This document shows positions 46,401 through 56,810 of a stretch of DNA of 64,000 nt, piece after piece. Source of the stretch: Climacteris rufus (taxonomy: Eukaryota; Chordata; Aves; Passeriformes; Climacteridae); assembly GCA_013398175.1 (NCBI GenBank), contig VZRZ01003844.1, positions 572,731-636,730 on the forward strand, in the 5' to 3' direction. Position 1 is the first letter of the stretch. Every line of letters begins with the position of its first letter. Both the position numbers and the translations under genes were made by a program. The notes beneath the pieces were generated by a model. That model had not been told where the DNA came from, did no database searches, and worked only from the letters and a program-made list of their open reading frames with translations.

Positions 46401-49400
46401 TTGTGTTTTCTTTCCTCTTTAGCAAAATATTTGCAGGACTTTGCATTTGTAAGTATATTCCTCTTGAACATAAGAATTGTAGATAGTCTCTTTCTCCACT
46501 CACAGTAAGTTGTTAAGGAATAAAAACAGACAGAGGATGTCTTTAAATAAAAGGTATATTTAGCATTTTCAGCCATTTAACTTTTAAGTATATATCTACA
46601 GTGGTAACTGTCAGATAGTTGTTGACATTGCTTAATGAAACAATGATTATAGAAGCTTTATTGCCTGTATTCTGATCTCTTTCAGTGGATTATCTGGCTC
46701 AGGCATTTGATTCCCTTCGCACAGACTTGAAGACAGATGAAGGGAAGGCCTTATTTTTGGAATACCAGTGTGTGCCTGTCGTATTAAGTCACCTAAAAGT
46801 ATCCAGTAGAGGTCTGCTTTCCAGTGCCCTTGATGGATTGCTTCAGATGACCATGGAATCTGGTAAATTTGGGTAATTACAAAAAAACAAAACGAAACAA
46901 AGCAACCAAAAAAAAAAAACCAAAACAAACAAAACAACAACAACCAAAGAAAACAAAAAATAAAAGGCAAACCAAAACAAAAAAAGAACCACACACACAC
47001 ACACAAAAGGCAGCAACAACAAAAAAAACCAAAAACAAAACAGGTGAGGTAAGCGTAAATACAGTGTAAAAGCAGTATAAAAAATACAGTGTAAAAACTG
47101 TATAAATAATCTAATGTACTATTAGGAGTTATTTTTATCATGTTCATTCATTAGAGACATAAAATATATTTCTGAATTGTCTGTCTTTTTATGAGTCCTC
47201 ATGTGTTTTCTTCTCCCTCTCAGCCACTATGTTTCCTGGTTACTTTCTTACTTCTTTCTGTGAATTTTTTGGTAGCTATTTTTGGTTTGGCTTTTCAGTT
47301 TGTTCCACTGTATTACACCTTGCTGAATTTTTTCTTTGAAGTCAGATTGTGCCAGGAAAGCCAAATTAGGAAAACCTGCCAGAAGGTGGAGATAAAAAAT
47401 AGGCTTTATTTAAATTCTTTTCCTAGTTTGAATGAACAGCTCATCCACAATCATTTTTCAGTTTCTAGTGTTTGGAAATGGTATTTCTAGAACAGGTGGT
47501 TGTGTTTTGCTGAATTTTACTGTTCTTTGGCCCTAGAAAAGTGTTAATAATCTTATTTGTCACAGCATTTTTCCAATTGATACAGGTAAGGATCAACTGA
47601 TAACGACCTGGGTGAGCATGAAGGTGGTGAGGCATTCCACTGCTATGTTGAATAAACCTTGTGAGTGTTTTTTTTTTAAACAATAAAATCACTCACTGCC
47701 TTTTAGAATGGGCTGCTGCTATTTTTGAAAGGGATGTTTATTTGAAAGTATTTTGTTACCATGCATTGTAGTGGTTAAAATAGAAAGCATGTTTGACTTG
47801 GGATGGTATAGCATTATGCAAAAAGCAATTTTGTAGCAACAGAAGTGCAAAAATAGTTAATGGAAGTTCTATTCTTCCTTGCAGACTTTTTCTGACTATG
47901 TAGTTAGTGCAGTCTTACACTAAAGTGTTCTTGCTAATAGTTTTGTAGTCATGATTGGGAAAGTGATTGGTAAAGAATTAATTGAATGCACAAAGGTAAC
48001 AACCTAAGCAAGGTGGGTGGTGTCTGGTATTACTTTGGGTGATGTCTGTAACAGAGCATCTTCTGTTACCTAGCAGTAGTCATTCTAAGACACTAAGTGC
48101 CTGCTGTTTGAAGAATAATGAATATCCATTGTGAGAAACTCATATTTTACTTTCTTGCTTGTCAGAGAATTTGTATGTGTGTGAAATCAGAGAAGGAAGA
48201 GTACTGTTGAATTAAACTGACATTTGATTGAAAATTATTTCTTGGCAACTGGATATAAAGCCTTATGCAGAGCCTTCCTCTTTGGTAGAATAAATTGCCA
48301 ATACACAAGTTACAGGTGTGTTTTGCTCTTTCTTTTCTAATACATAGTTAGTGTTTTTCAAGAAATTGTTAACAATGAGAAATAGTATTGCTGATGGGAA
48401 ATAGCGTTTTCATTCCTTTGTAAGTTTCCACTTAAGAAGTCATTAAAAGACAAACTATAGAAGGCGGCAGTGACTATTCAGAGGACTCTGTGTTAGAGTA
48501 AAACAGGAATTTATGCTCAGTTTTAAAGCCTTATTCATGTTCAGCCTTAAATATGAAGTCATCGGTAGTGGCTGTATACTAAAATATGGAATCATATTAC
48601 CAGAAAAGGCATCATCTGATCAACAGGAGGCAAAGTCTAGACTTTCATTTTTTGCTGTAAAATACACCATCCTAGGCATTCTTTCAACTCACTGCAATAA
48701 TATTCTGGCTCTATAGAAGTGTTACAATATTTTTGTTCAAAATAATACCTTTAGAGGTGAAGTGATTAGAAATTAAGTTGGAAAAAAGGCCAGTGTGATA
48801 TTTTTCTGCATATTATTTATTAAGGTTTTTTTTAATGAAGTTTTCTTACAGATTCCAATTTCAGTTGTCCAGGCTGAAAAATGTGAATCAGATGTGAAAT
48901 AACTACTGTGTTGCAGTACTATTCCCTGTAACTGCATGTACTTTTTTTTTTTACAGTGAGCAATGAATGCTAATATTTCTATGCAGTCCAGGCCTGTCTG
49001 AGGTCCTTATGTAGGTTCTCTCCCCTGTAAGAAATTATTTTTCTCATGTTCCAGAAATGAAGCCTAGGTTTCCCTCATATATTAAGGATAATTACTTAAG
49101 CTGCATACAAAGAATCATGGAATCATAGAATGTGCTGAGTTGGAAGGGACCCATTGGGATCATCAAGTCCAATGCTTGGCCCTGCACAGGACACCCCAAG
49201 AGTCACATCCTGTGCCCAAGAGCATTGTCCAAATGCTCCCTGAATTCAGACAGGCTTGGTGCTGTGACCACTGCCCCAAGGAGCCTGTTCCAGTGCCCAG
49301 CCACCATTTTTGTGGATATCCCACCTAAACCTTCCCTGAGTCAGCTTCATGCCATTTCCTCGAGTTCTGCCACTGGTCATGAGAGTGAAGGGCTCAGTGT

Positions 49401-52400
49401 TTGCCCCTCCTCTTCACCTCATGAGGAAGTTGTAACTGCAATGAGGTCTCCCCTCAGTCTCCTCCAGGCTGAACAAACCAAGTGACCTCAGCTGCTCCTC
49501 ATAGGGCTTTCCCTCCAGACTCTTCACCATCCTTGTGACCCTGCTTTGGACACTTTCTGATACTTCAGTGTCTTTTTTATATTGTCACAACCAAAACCGC
49601 CCCCAATGCTCGAGGTGAGGCCGCCCCAGCTCACAGCAGAGTGGGACAATCCCCTCCCTTGCCTGGCTGGCAGTGCTGTGCTGATGCCCCCCAGGACACA
49701 GTTGACCCTCCTGGCTGCCAGGGCATTGCTGACTCCTGTTTAACTTTATGTCAATCAGGACCCCCAGGTCCCTTTCCATGGCACTGCTCTCCAGCCTCTC
49801 ATTCCCCAGTCTGTCCATGCATCCAGGCTTGCCCCTTCCCAGGTGCAGAATCTTGACATTGTTAAATTTCACATGATTGGTGATTGCCCATCTCTCCCTT
49901 TTGTTTAGGTCTCTCTGAAGGTACCTACTGGTCTAAGACAGATATTTCTCTGATAGAAAGTAGAACAAGAGTCTGCAGTACTGCTAAGCAGATTTGGGTT
50001 TAGTATGCATGTTCTGAGATTTTGGATCAGTGTCATTGCCTTTGGCTTCATAGTATGTCTGGTACAGTGGTCCAGAATCCAGGTCTCCATTGCAAGTTCA
50101 TGCAACATTGACAGTGCTGATAAGGCATTCACTTACAGAAAACATGATGTCAAATGCAACAGTTGAGACATTAGTACCTTCTTTTTTCTACCTATGTACA
50201 AGACCTTAATGGCAAATTAAAATTAATAGTCTTACTGCTGTGCATCTACTGGCACACAACCTTTCATGCACTCCATCTGTCTTCAAGAGTTTCACATCAA
50301 CAATCTGTAAGACTGCTGATATTACTGTTTTAGTGGGCAATAGTGGAGGACTGAAAGGTAACATTCCCGAGTACTTTTTTCTCTGTCTACATATGACTTC
50401 ATTATAATATGTTCAGCAGTCCTGGTCAGCTCAGGATATGCATTCATGCACAATATCTTCTACTGTTCTGGTTGTTACTTTCCTCTCTTAGATCTTTTTT
50501 CATAAGAAGGGAAGGACCAGCAGACAGGCGGGAAGGAATGATTAACTCTAGAGTGATTTACTTGTCTAAGAAAGCTTGCTAGGTCCCAAGGTGCACAAGG
50601 TGATCCAGAGGATGGCTTGAGGCATTTCAAAACCTGAAAAAAAATGCATAAATTTGAGATTCTTCAGTTCCACCTAGAAACTGTGGCCATAAAGCCACAT
50701 ACTTTGTTAAATGTTCCATACTTTTCTTTTTTTTTTCTTCTCCTGGTAGGCTGTGAATAACATTTTACAAGGAATTTTTTGGTAATAGAGCTACAGCATC
50801 ATTTTTTGGGCAGTTTTGGGATGCCATGGTTCTTTCTAGGTCTTTCTTTGCACTAGACAGCATTTCATAGCTACTATTTGGGAAAAATTCAAGCAATGAG
50901 GATCACTCAAAATAGTCTAGTTTAAAAAAAAAAGTGAAGAAAAAAGGCAGTAAACCAGGTTTTCAGGATTTGACAAGATCTTTTCTGTCATTCTTTAAAT
51001 GTGTGTTGACAGCAATGGCTGCCGTGGAGGTAAGGCTAACTTTAATAAAACAGGTTGTCTGTTTGTAAATAGGCTTTCACAATATGATGGGAAGAAGTAA
51101 AATCTCTATGGTGAGAGGCAGCTGATAACCAAAATCTGTGTACCATGCTGACTGGTATGCAGTGTGCCTGCACATGTTTTTGAATGTTTGGGCACAACTA
51201 TGCCCTTAAGACTGGCTGATGAAGATAACTATCAGGAATTCAAGCCATTAAAAATTACTCCATTTCAAGATCAATACCCTTTCAGTTCAAAGGCTAATTA
51301 AACTATTTGCTCATGGAGAATTTGGAGCTCTTCTGTGTTTGCAGTGAGTTTATGCATTCCAGTCTGAAGGAAGAAGCAGATGCTGTTTTTTGCACTGCAC
51401 AAGTCAGTTGTGTGTAATACAAAGAAGGAAGCATAGGTTCTTACACCAAATGAGCCTTAAACAACTTCTAGCTGACTTTCTTTCAGGAAACCTCACTTGA
51501 AATCCCCAGGTCTGACAAGACTAAGAAGTGTGAGCAGTGAATATTCCAGATAGTTTCACTGAATTTGTACTCTTGCATTACCTTTCCCATCTATACCTTC
51601 ATGACAAGGTAATGTTGCAGCACTATCTAAATGTTCATTTGTATGACAGGAGAGTGGAAAATGTAGGCTTGGTAATCAGGGATTAGGCATTTAATTTCTA
51701 CTTCAAAGACCAAAGGGGAGTATCAACTTATTTTGACCCACTTTGTCTCAAGAGGCTTATCAATTTGCATTCTTAGTGGTAAAATCATTAGTCATTATTT
51801 CCTCATTGGAGCCACAAGATGAGTTATCAGCCTTCAAAGCAGTCTTTTTGCTTCACCTCTCAATATTACTTCAGATTCCAGGTTGGAATATTTTCAGTCA
51901 CTATTAGGATCAGGGTTTACTCTTTAATCTTTTTGATTCTCAGTTAGAAAGATCTCGCCTTATTCTGCGGGAGCAATGTCGGTCTAGTAAATCTTGTGAG
52001 TGAGCTTCAAGTTCATTTAAAACTATAAATAAAAGTGGGTCTGAGCTCCACAGACCTCAAATTTCATGAGAAATTTGAGCTGACATCTCTTCTGTATAAG
52101 GGTAGATAACACCAGTGTACCTGTCAAGCTAGGCCATTGGAACACCAGTGGAATTCTGGTGAATTTTCAGTGAAGAAAAGGTTAAGACTTTCAGTACCCT
52201 TGGGAAGCAAATTTTTTTTGTTTCTTGAAGCTTAGTTGCATCAACATAGCAGACAAAGATCCAGAGATCACATAGTCACCTTATTTCTTGGAAGGATTCA
52301 ATTTCCATGTATTTATCAAACTAGGATCTCAAATGGCATACATGTCACCAGACATGTACAGCCTATGGTTTAGGCATCAAAACCTGGATAGTATTCTAGC

Positions 52401-55400
52401 TGCAATGTTATTTCCCAGACATCTGTGAGTTTTCATGCCATTGTGGGATTCTGAAGTGTAGTGCCAGCCAAAAATAATCCCACTGTTTTGTCCCAGTGTG
52501 GTGGGATGACCCTGGCTGAATGCTAGGTGCCCAACAAGCCATTCTGACACTCCACTCCTTAGCAGGACAGGGGGAAGAAAATAAGATTGGAAAAAAATAT
52601 TGTGGGTCAAGATAAAGGCAGTTTAATAAAGCAAAAGCAAATCCACACGTGGAAGCAAAGGAAACCAACAGATCCCATCAGTAGGTAGTGTCTGGCCACT
52701 TCCTGGGAACTGGGGCTTCAGCATGTGTGGAGGTTGCTCTGGAAGGCATGTCATAAATAAGGAGTATCCCTTTCTCCTCGTATGCTGCCTCCCCCCTCCT
52801 CCTTTTTCTTAGCTTGTATTGCTGAGCAGATACCATATGGTATGGGAGTCACTTTGGGCCAACTGTCCTGACTGTGTCCCCTCCCAAGATCTTGCCCAAC
52901 CCTGGCCTGGTGGTGAGGAGCAGTGTTGGAGAGAGGGTGTTGATGCTGTGCCAGCACTGCTTAGCAGTAGCCAAACACTGGTGTTACCACCACCTTTCTA
53001 GCTACCAGTGCAAAGCACAGCACTTTGAGGGCTGCTGTGAGGAAAATTAACTCTGTCATAGCCAGACCCAGTACACCCAATCATTAACATATTTGGAATT
53101 GTAAGACTGTGTCAGAAATACAGGATATATATGTGTGTGTATATATGCACCGATCTTGTTTGACTCACCTCTTCAACAAATATCTTAAAGCCTAAGGAGG
53201 AGGTAAAATGTTCTGATCACTGTTCTTGTAATATACAAACACATTCATAGTTGAAACAAAGGCTGACTTTTAAATGTCAGGGCTGAAAAATGTTGAGGTT
53301 AGTTTTGGCCAGCTTCTCAGGGCATAATAGTGAGAGGAACTGCTGAAGATGTTGTGGAGTAATTTCAAACAGTTTACTTTGTGTTAAAAGAACTTCAGGT
53401 TCAGTTTACATTTATGCTCTAATACTGTTGGGTTTTTTTTTCCATATTCCAGGACTTTTGTGGATTCTGTTCATTACTTTTACCGTTAGTAGATTGGAGG
53501 AACAAAATTTTGCAACTACATGGGTCCTTACCTAACCACTTGCATTCTGTTAGCAACTTGCTTAGTTTAACCTGTGCTAGAAACTTAATAAGTAACGGAA
53601 ATGAATTTGTAGGTAATTCTTAGAATGAACTATGTAATTCTAAATAATTTATATTTCATGTTGTTTATATGGTGGTGAAATTATTTTTCTTCAGATGAGC
53701 TCAGTGGCTAAGTTGAAGTCTAGTTGGCTTAGTCATCTCTCTTCAGGGGAAGTGATAGGTTGCTTCTAAACTCCACATTTGCAAGAGTTTAACAACTTGT
53801 TGTGAACCTGACAGTAGAAAATCAACTCCACAAAGATATTTTATCTCTTTTCTCTAATTACATTCTGCTAATATTTTTGCTTTAAAATGCACATAATGGT
53901 GTATAAATTGGTACCTTTCAACCTGTTCGTTCTTCTCTTTTAAATGTGCTTCCTAATAGCTGATATATGTGAACACAGCACCAAAGCAGCGTTTTAGCTA
54001 TATTTTTATTATAGCTATCTCACTGGTTATGGTTTGGTTTCATGGTGAGATAATGAGTGTCAGTTCAGTTCTCTCCTTTTCAATCTCTTTTTGGCTCTCC
54101 ATACCCATTACCAGTACTTCAATCCATGTTGGTGTTCTGGAGGGTGCCCATCTTTCCCTTAATGCAAAGATTGACTGATAAAAGCAGAATCAAGGGAGCA
54201 AGTCCTGCAGTGTTTTTTCTAGTCATGGTGTTATTTTTCTTGAATCTGACGCTTCAGATGAGTGCTGTAAAATTCGGCGTGATCCTTCTTTGGTCTTTGA
54301 ATCTAATGAGTGGTCTATAAAGACATCTTTCTGGCTTCTCATTGAGTGAAAAAGAAGGGATCTATTCCTGCTCATTTGATAGGGAAGAAAGATTTCAGTA
54401 CCACAGCTTTTGAAGATTTTCTTCCTTTAGTTAAGGAAAGCAGGCTCCCAGGCCATGGTGTTTGGTTTTTAGTCCCATCTCTAAGCTATGAACCCTCCTG
54501 AAGATAGAACTGAAAATAAAATCTTCTCTGATAGCATTGTCATAGAAAGAAGGTTTAGTTTCTTGTTAAATTCTGAATGTACTTGGTGATAGATTTCTAC
54601 AAATGCAATGTGCTCTGACCACCTTTTACATTTTGGGAGCAAAACATACTGACTGCTACATGCTGATGTTTCAGTTTAGTCCAATGGCATATAATGTATT
54701 TATTGCTTAACAAAGCTCTTACTCTTTCCCATTTAAATTACTATTAAAATTAATGTTTAATAATTAAAGCAATTGTTACTTTTAATCATCCAGATTGTTA
54801 TGGTATGAACCAGTAGCTTCCAGGGCCTCTTCATACCCCAAAGCTCCCTCCCTAAGACTACAAATTTATTTTCTCAGCAGATCTTGTTTCTAGGACAGTA
54901 GTTGCAACACACTGATCAAGAGAATTCCTGGATGCCAGACTTGAACTGTTTTCTGGAAACAATCTAGTAATAAGTAGCATGACCTCATCAAGCAAATTTG
55001 TTCTGTGGGTGTTGAAGAACATCACATCATTGGTATTAAATCACCTTGTAGTTGAATATTTGTCATATGCAATCTTGTTCAATAGTGTTCTTCCTGTCTT
55101 CTCCCTTCTCACGCAGCTTACTGTGTTTTCTTTTATTTGTGAATCAGTTAAAAGGGTTTCAAGGGATGTAGTGAGTTTATAATCACCTATCAAAAATACC
55201 ATTGTTAACTGCAGTCTGATTCATGCTTGAATTGAAATCTGCTTTTGGCAGAGAGCTGTCTGCCTCAGTTTCACCTTTTGCACTTTTGTGCAGAGACATC
55301 CTACATCTTAAATGCCTCCTGCAGTAATAACTGACTCCTGTCATGTAGATTAATAGGTTCTCCTTTCCCAACCTTAAGTTCATTCAATGAAATCAAAACT

Positions 55401-56768
55401 TACCTTGTCATTGAACATTACAAAACACTGGCCTTTGCTTTAACTAAAACCTACATTTACTTTGTCTTCAAGCTTATTTCTGTTTTGCAGAGAGTATGTT
55501 TCATATTAGCATGTACTTACTCACAAATTGAGTGCATATTAAAAAAAAATCTCAAAATTATATTCTCATGTATACTGTAAGTTAAGGCACATTCTGATAG
55601 GCCTTAAGTGTGATTTCTTACTTGTATTGACATCACTGAAGATTTTTAGTAACTGCAAAAGTGAGCTGTATTTACACATTCACCAAACCTTACTTCTAAT
55701 TTGTTGGGGCTTTTTTAAAGAAAATATTACGGTCTTGGATAACCAAGTCTGTGTCCAACGGAGTCTGTGTACTTGTCTCATAGGGAAGTTAATGAAGGCA
55801 GTGAAGATAAAAGGATTGTTTCCATAGTAAGAAGCTGTGCTTATTTACTTGTAAACTGAAGTTGTCTTATGTGGACTACCTGTATGGACACTCCCTCTTT
55901 TCCTTAGTGTTGGAATGCTTCCATAGCTGATGTTAGGAATTCTTCAACGTTCACTGTTCTGTAGTACTTCTAACAAGTCAATGGTCAGAATCTCTCAAGG
56001 AAACTCAAACCTGCTCCTTTGTTTTTTCCTGAGTCTTAGCATTTTGAGACTTTACAGACTACAAGCAGTGAAGGCATGGAGTAAAAAATACTTGTATGCT
56101 TGAACAGATTAAAATTCAACATGTTCCAGCATGTTACCTTTACTGGTAACTTTGCAAGATTGCAACTTTTCAAGTGAGCTTATTCTGCAGTACTGAAAGG
56201 ATAAAAATGTCAAGTTTGTGAATACTGTATTAAGGTAGGATTCCCTCTCACCTCTGTGAAAAGGAGATGTGAAATTGTCCTGAGGACTTGTGTTTTGAAG
56301 CTATAGTGAGAGAAATTATTTACAGCTTATGAGGCATGAACATTGAAGTACAAACCATTTAAAAGGAAATCCTTCCTGTCTTGTGTAATTTTTATTCATT
56401 CTTCTGAAAACAGTAAATAATATATTGGATTATTAGGTGTTTTAGTCTAATATTTTAACCAGATAGGTATCTCTAACTCTGTTAAACGTAGCCTAGATAA
56501 TGTTAGGAGTGACCTGTATATGCTGAAAACAAGCAAGTACACCAAAACTTTGCACACATTTTTATTAAATAACTGCAAGTTTAGTTTGAATGCTTTGATT
56601 TTAATGAAATTCATTTAGTATGAAGTACCCCTCTCTAATAACAAATAATGTTTGTGTCATTATTTTCTCCTTTTTCTAGCCATTCTGAATTTTGGACCCC
56701 TGTCTCATCCACTCCAAAGGACAAAATATAAGGCACCATTAAATATAAAGTCTTGTAGAGCCAAGTAG
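31264..56768 (+). CDS. CCDC138: CCDC138, coiled-coil domain protein (C-terminal exons uncertain)
   Basis: Gene immediately downstream of RANBP2, as in mammals. Thirteen exons to 46862 join in consistent phase (564 codons plus one base). With the probable terminal exon at 56680 the product is 593 residues, against 665 in human. The N-terminus is low-complexity Pro/Arg-rich. Residues about 145-325 hold the conserved ISQIYDEL segment and a long coiled coil (KREREx, IKGVEEEV, AEVKQLTEALREI). The C-terminal half is a conserved helical domain (QVYELLTCLMDWIS, LGEDIFKG, RFLSTLIVLKTVTQ, YLAQAFDSL). Function is poorly known; centrosome/cilium association is family-level annotation. About 100 C-terminal residues expected from human (beginning SLQPFLEACSN) were not found in the intervening 9.8 kb. 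Confidence 0.9.
31336..33386 (+). other. CCDC138: CCDC138 intron 1
   Basis: 2 kb, starting in the CpG island then AT-rich. Contains a T-rich tract near 31822-31860. No mobile element recognised. Confidence 0.65.
33387..33447 (+). CDS. CCDC138: CCDC138 exon 2
   Basis: 61 bp after acceptor tgctttcttgtag. The only open frame gives DYLSGALPNKYKSRSSLVYK plus g (phase 1), resembling the human YKRRTLTSPG segment. Donor gtaata (33448). Confidence 0.75.
34089..34227 (+). CDS. CCDC138: CCDC138 exon 3
   Basis: 139 bp after acceptor tatttcag, GDMDNSVENAAISFSN to SLKAWD plus two bases, donor gtagga. Weakly conserved Ser-rich sequence; supported mainly by splice signals and phase. Confidence 0.72.
34963..35078 (+). 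CDS. CCDC138: CCDC138 exon 4
   Basis: 116 bp after acceptor ttgtacttttag, completing a Cys codon then FDYEQDSFGDSSGLEVKEK, ending MGT plus g at donor gtaata. Weak similarity to the human region around ELDSFHDLKK. Confidence 0.75.
35715..35899 (+). CDS. CCDC138: CCDC138 exon 5
   Basis: 185 bp after acceptor ttttttcccccccacag, GHTFQCNLAANIQENS to the conserved SLIPPHISQIYDELLVIHQK, ending KLQ at donor gtagga. The ISQIYDEL segment identifies the gene. Confidence 0.92.
35900..36903 (+). other. CCDC138: CCDC138 intron 5
   Basis: 1 kb; AT-rich except for a GC-richer block at about 36130-36440 that may be an unrecognised old repeat. Confidence 0.6.
36904..37062 (+). CDS. CCDC138: CCDC138 exon 6 (coiled coil)
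   Basis: 159 bp, 53 codons, RESSAQQEYALQLQKRER, ETLLFKHEAALAKIKGVEEE, ending FGVIKE before donor gtgaaa. Heptad-rich, charged helix; strongly conserved. Confidence 0.93.
37930..37948. repeat. (TA)n microsatellite
   Basis: Short uninterrupted ta dinucleotide run in CCDC138 intron 6. Confidence 0.85.
38191..38310 (+). CDS. CCDC138: CCDC138 exon 7 (coiled coil)
   Basis: 120 bp, 40 codons, QHEAEVKQLTEALREI to LKEMNDSLRKQ, acceptor tttctatag, donor gtaaaa. Continues the coiled coil. Confidence 0.93.
38311..39698 (+). other. CCDC138: CCDC138 intron 7 with CR1 tail
   Basis: 1.4 kb, AT-rich; contains a short CR1 3' fragment at about 39370-39523 and nothing else recognisable. Confidence 0.65.
39370..39523 (+). 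mobile_element. CR1 LINE 3' fragment, sense
   Basis: Short CR1 tail: gatcctggaacaggttgccc, agaagtgatggagtctc, gggggttggatcagatg, ending gcagtctatgatctg. Diverged, about 150 bp. Confidence 0.75.
39699..39776 (+). CDS. CCDC138: CCDC138 exon 8 (coiled coil)
   Basis: 78 bp, 26 codons, LSDVTELNKKLEGQARK to ARLENLQ, acceptor cttctttcag, donor gtaagg. Confidence 0.92.
39856..39966 (+). CDS. CCDC138: CCDC138 exon 9
   Basis: 111 bp, 37 codons, RKHDFSMVRKSNDFC to VSKTVK, acceptor gttgcag, donor gtaaga. The basic end of the coiled coil. Confidence 0.9.
39967..42105 (+). other. CCDC138: CCDC138 intron 9 with LTR-like block
   Basis: 2.1 kb. AT-rich 5' half without recognisable elements, then the LTR-like block at about 41265-41960. 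Confidence 0.65.
41265..41960. mobile_element. Probable endogenous-retrovirus LTR or ERV fragment
   Basis: A block with composition and motifs I associate with a passerine LTR family: aataagagagagtaaggga, gagtaaatctggtgtctc, cctgtggccaagcacagaat, ttggatttttcccagggc. No target duplication or terminal TG...CA could be fixed, so boundaries and strand are approximate. Confidence 0.45.
42106..42270 (+). CDS. CCDC138: CCDC138 exon 10
   Basis: 165 bp, 55 codons, LPLNSQVYELLTCLMDWISD to TRERCMK, acceptor atattacag, donor gtaaaa (42271). Start of the conserved C-terminal helical domain. Confidence 0.93.
42995..43111 (+). CDS. CCDC138: CCDC138 exon 11
   Basis: 117 bp, 39 codons, LLPITTEQLQWMPYVNPK, FIYWSVRQLDTDIQ, acceptor tatttttgcag, donor gtaaaa. 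Confidence 0.93.
43112..44223 (+). other. CCDC138: CCDC138 intron 11
   Basis: 1.1 kb AT-rich intron. No repeat or gene recognised. Confidence 0.65.
44224..44416 (+). CDS. CCDC138: CCDC138 exon 12
   Basis: 193 bp, HATMRSTMRRLGEDIFKG, then KSAAFFRSS and RFLSTLIVLKTVTQ plus g, donor gtaagc (44417). The acceptor (atcgtttgaagcag) has a poor pyrimidine tract, but the start fits the human junction. Confidence 0.9.
44417..46685 (+). other. CCDC138: CCDC138 intron 12
   Basis: 2.3 kb AT-rich intron. Only a possible CR1 tail remnant (about 45145-45192) is recognisable. Confidence 0.65.
45145..45192 (+). mobile_element. Possible CR1 tail remnant
   Basis: Resembles the CR1 3' terminus only: ggaaggttggactatattcc and aacctaaattattccatg. 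Too short for certainty. Confidence 0.35.
46686..46862 (+). CDS. CCDC138: CCDC138 exon 13
   Basis: 177 bp, DYLAQAFDSLRTDLKTDEGK, EYQCVPVVLSHLKVSSRG, ending LLQMTMES plus g (phase 1) at donor gtaaat (46863). The last exon with clear similarity to mammalian CCDC138. Confidence 0.93.
46879..47042 (+). repeat. A/C-rich low-complexity tract
   Basis: About 160 bp made almost entirely of aacaaaac-type units, poly-A runs and a (ca)n stretch near 46990-47004. It starts 17 bp after the exon 13 donor. Confidence 0.9.
49111..49920 (-). mobile_element. CR1 LINE 3' portion, antisense, with ORF2 remnant
   Basis: Starts with the inverted CR1 tail agaatcatggaatcatagaa and continues through the inverted 3' UTR (ggaagggacccattgggatc, ctcctccaggctgaacaaac). 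On the minus strand, 49872 to 49585 translates to the C-terminal end of CR1 ORF2 (motifs LHLGR, ERDLGVLID, RPHLEHWG) with several changes, so it is dead. Confidence 0.92.
52497..53075 (-). mobile_element. Solo LTR, endogenous retrovirus (ERVL-like), antisense
   Basis: 579 bp; in the window orientation it begins TGTGGTGGGATGACCCTGG and ends CATAGCCAGACCCAGTACA. Read on the minus strand it starts with a tgtactgggtctggctatg block and contains gctgtgctttgcactgg, features of a common avian LTR family. Flanks are cccag (52492-52496) and cccaa (53076-53080), a 4/5 target duplication. No internal retroviral sequence. Confidence 0.82.
56680..56768 (+). CDS. CCDC138: Probable CCDC138 terminal coding exon
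   Basis: Strong acceptor (ttttctcctttttctag, 56663-56679). Joined to the phase-1 end of exon 13 it reads AILNFGPLSHPLQRTKYK and reaches TAG at 56766-56768, with AATAAA at 56779-56784. The last residues only faintly resemble the human end (LFNLGL). It may be the genuine final exon after unseen middle exons or an alternative end. Confidence 0.5.
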
Positions 56769-56810
56769 CCATTTCAGAAATAAAGCTTCACTGTTCATTT
56801 AGGGTAATAC
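56769..56810 (+). promoter_or_regulatory. CCDC138: Probable CCDC138 polyadenylation signal
   Basis: AATAAA at 56779-56784, eleven bases after the candidate stop codon, followed by a T-containing stretch. It supports a terminal exon here. Confidence 0.55.

Larger units (their letters stand above)
46863..56679 (+). other. CCDC138: CCDC138 intron 13 (9.8 kb), repeat-bearing
   Basis: Contains an A-rich low-complexity tract (46879-47042), an antisense CR1 (49111-49920) and an antisense solo LTR (52497-53075). I looked for the one or two further C-terminal exons known in human and recognised none; an undetected diverged exon remains possible. The remaining sequence is AT-rich and without coding signal. 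Confidence 0.6.

Noticed and set aside
46647..47147. 166-codon open frame on the minus strand, rich in Phe, Leu and Cys
   Set aside because: It is the antisense of the A-rich low-complexity tract and of CCDC138 exon 13; the composition follows from the poly-T runs, with no similarity to a protein.
49132..49485. 117-codon plus-strand open frame
   Set aside because: It is the antisense of the CR1 3' UTR; not a gene.
53460..53612. About 50 open codons after an AG (ccatattccag), beginning DFCGFCSLLLP
   Set aside because: Considered as the missing CCDC138 C-terminal exon, but similarity to the human segment is no better than chance and the required split-codon phase does not fit.
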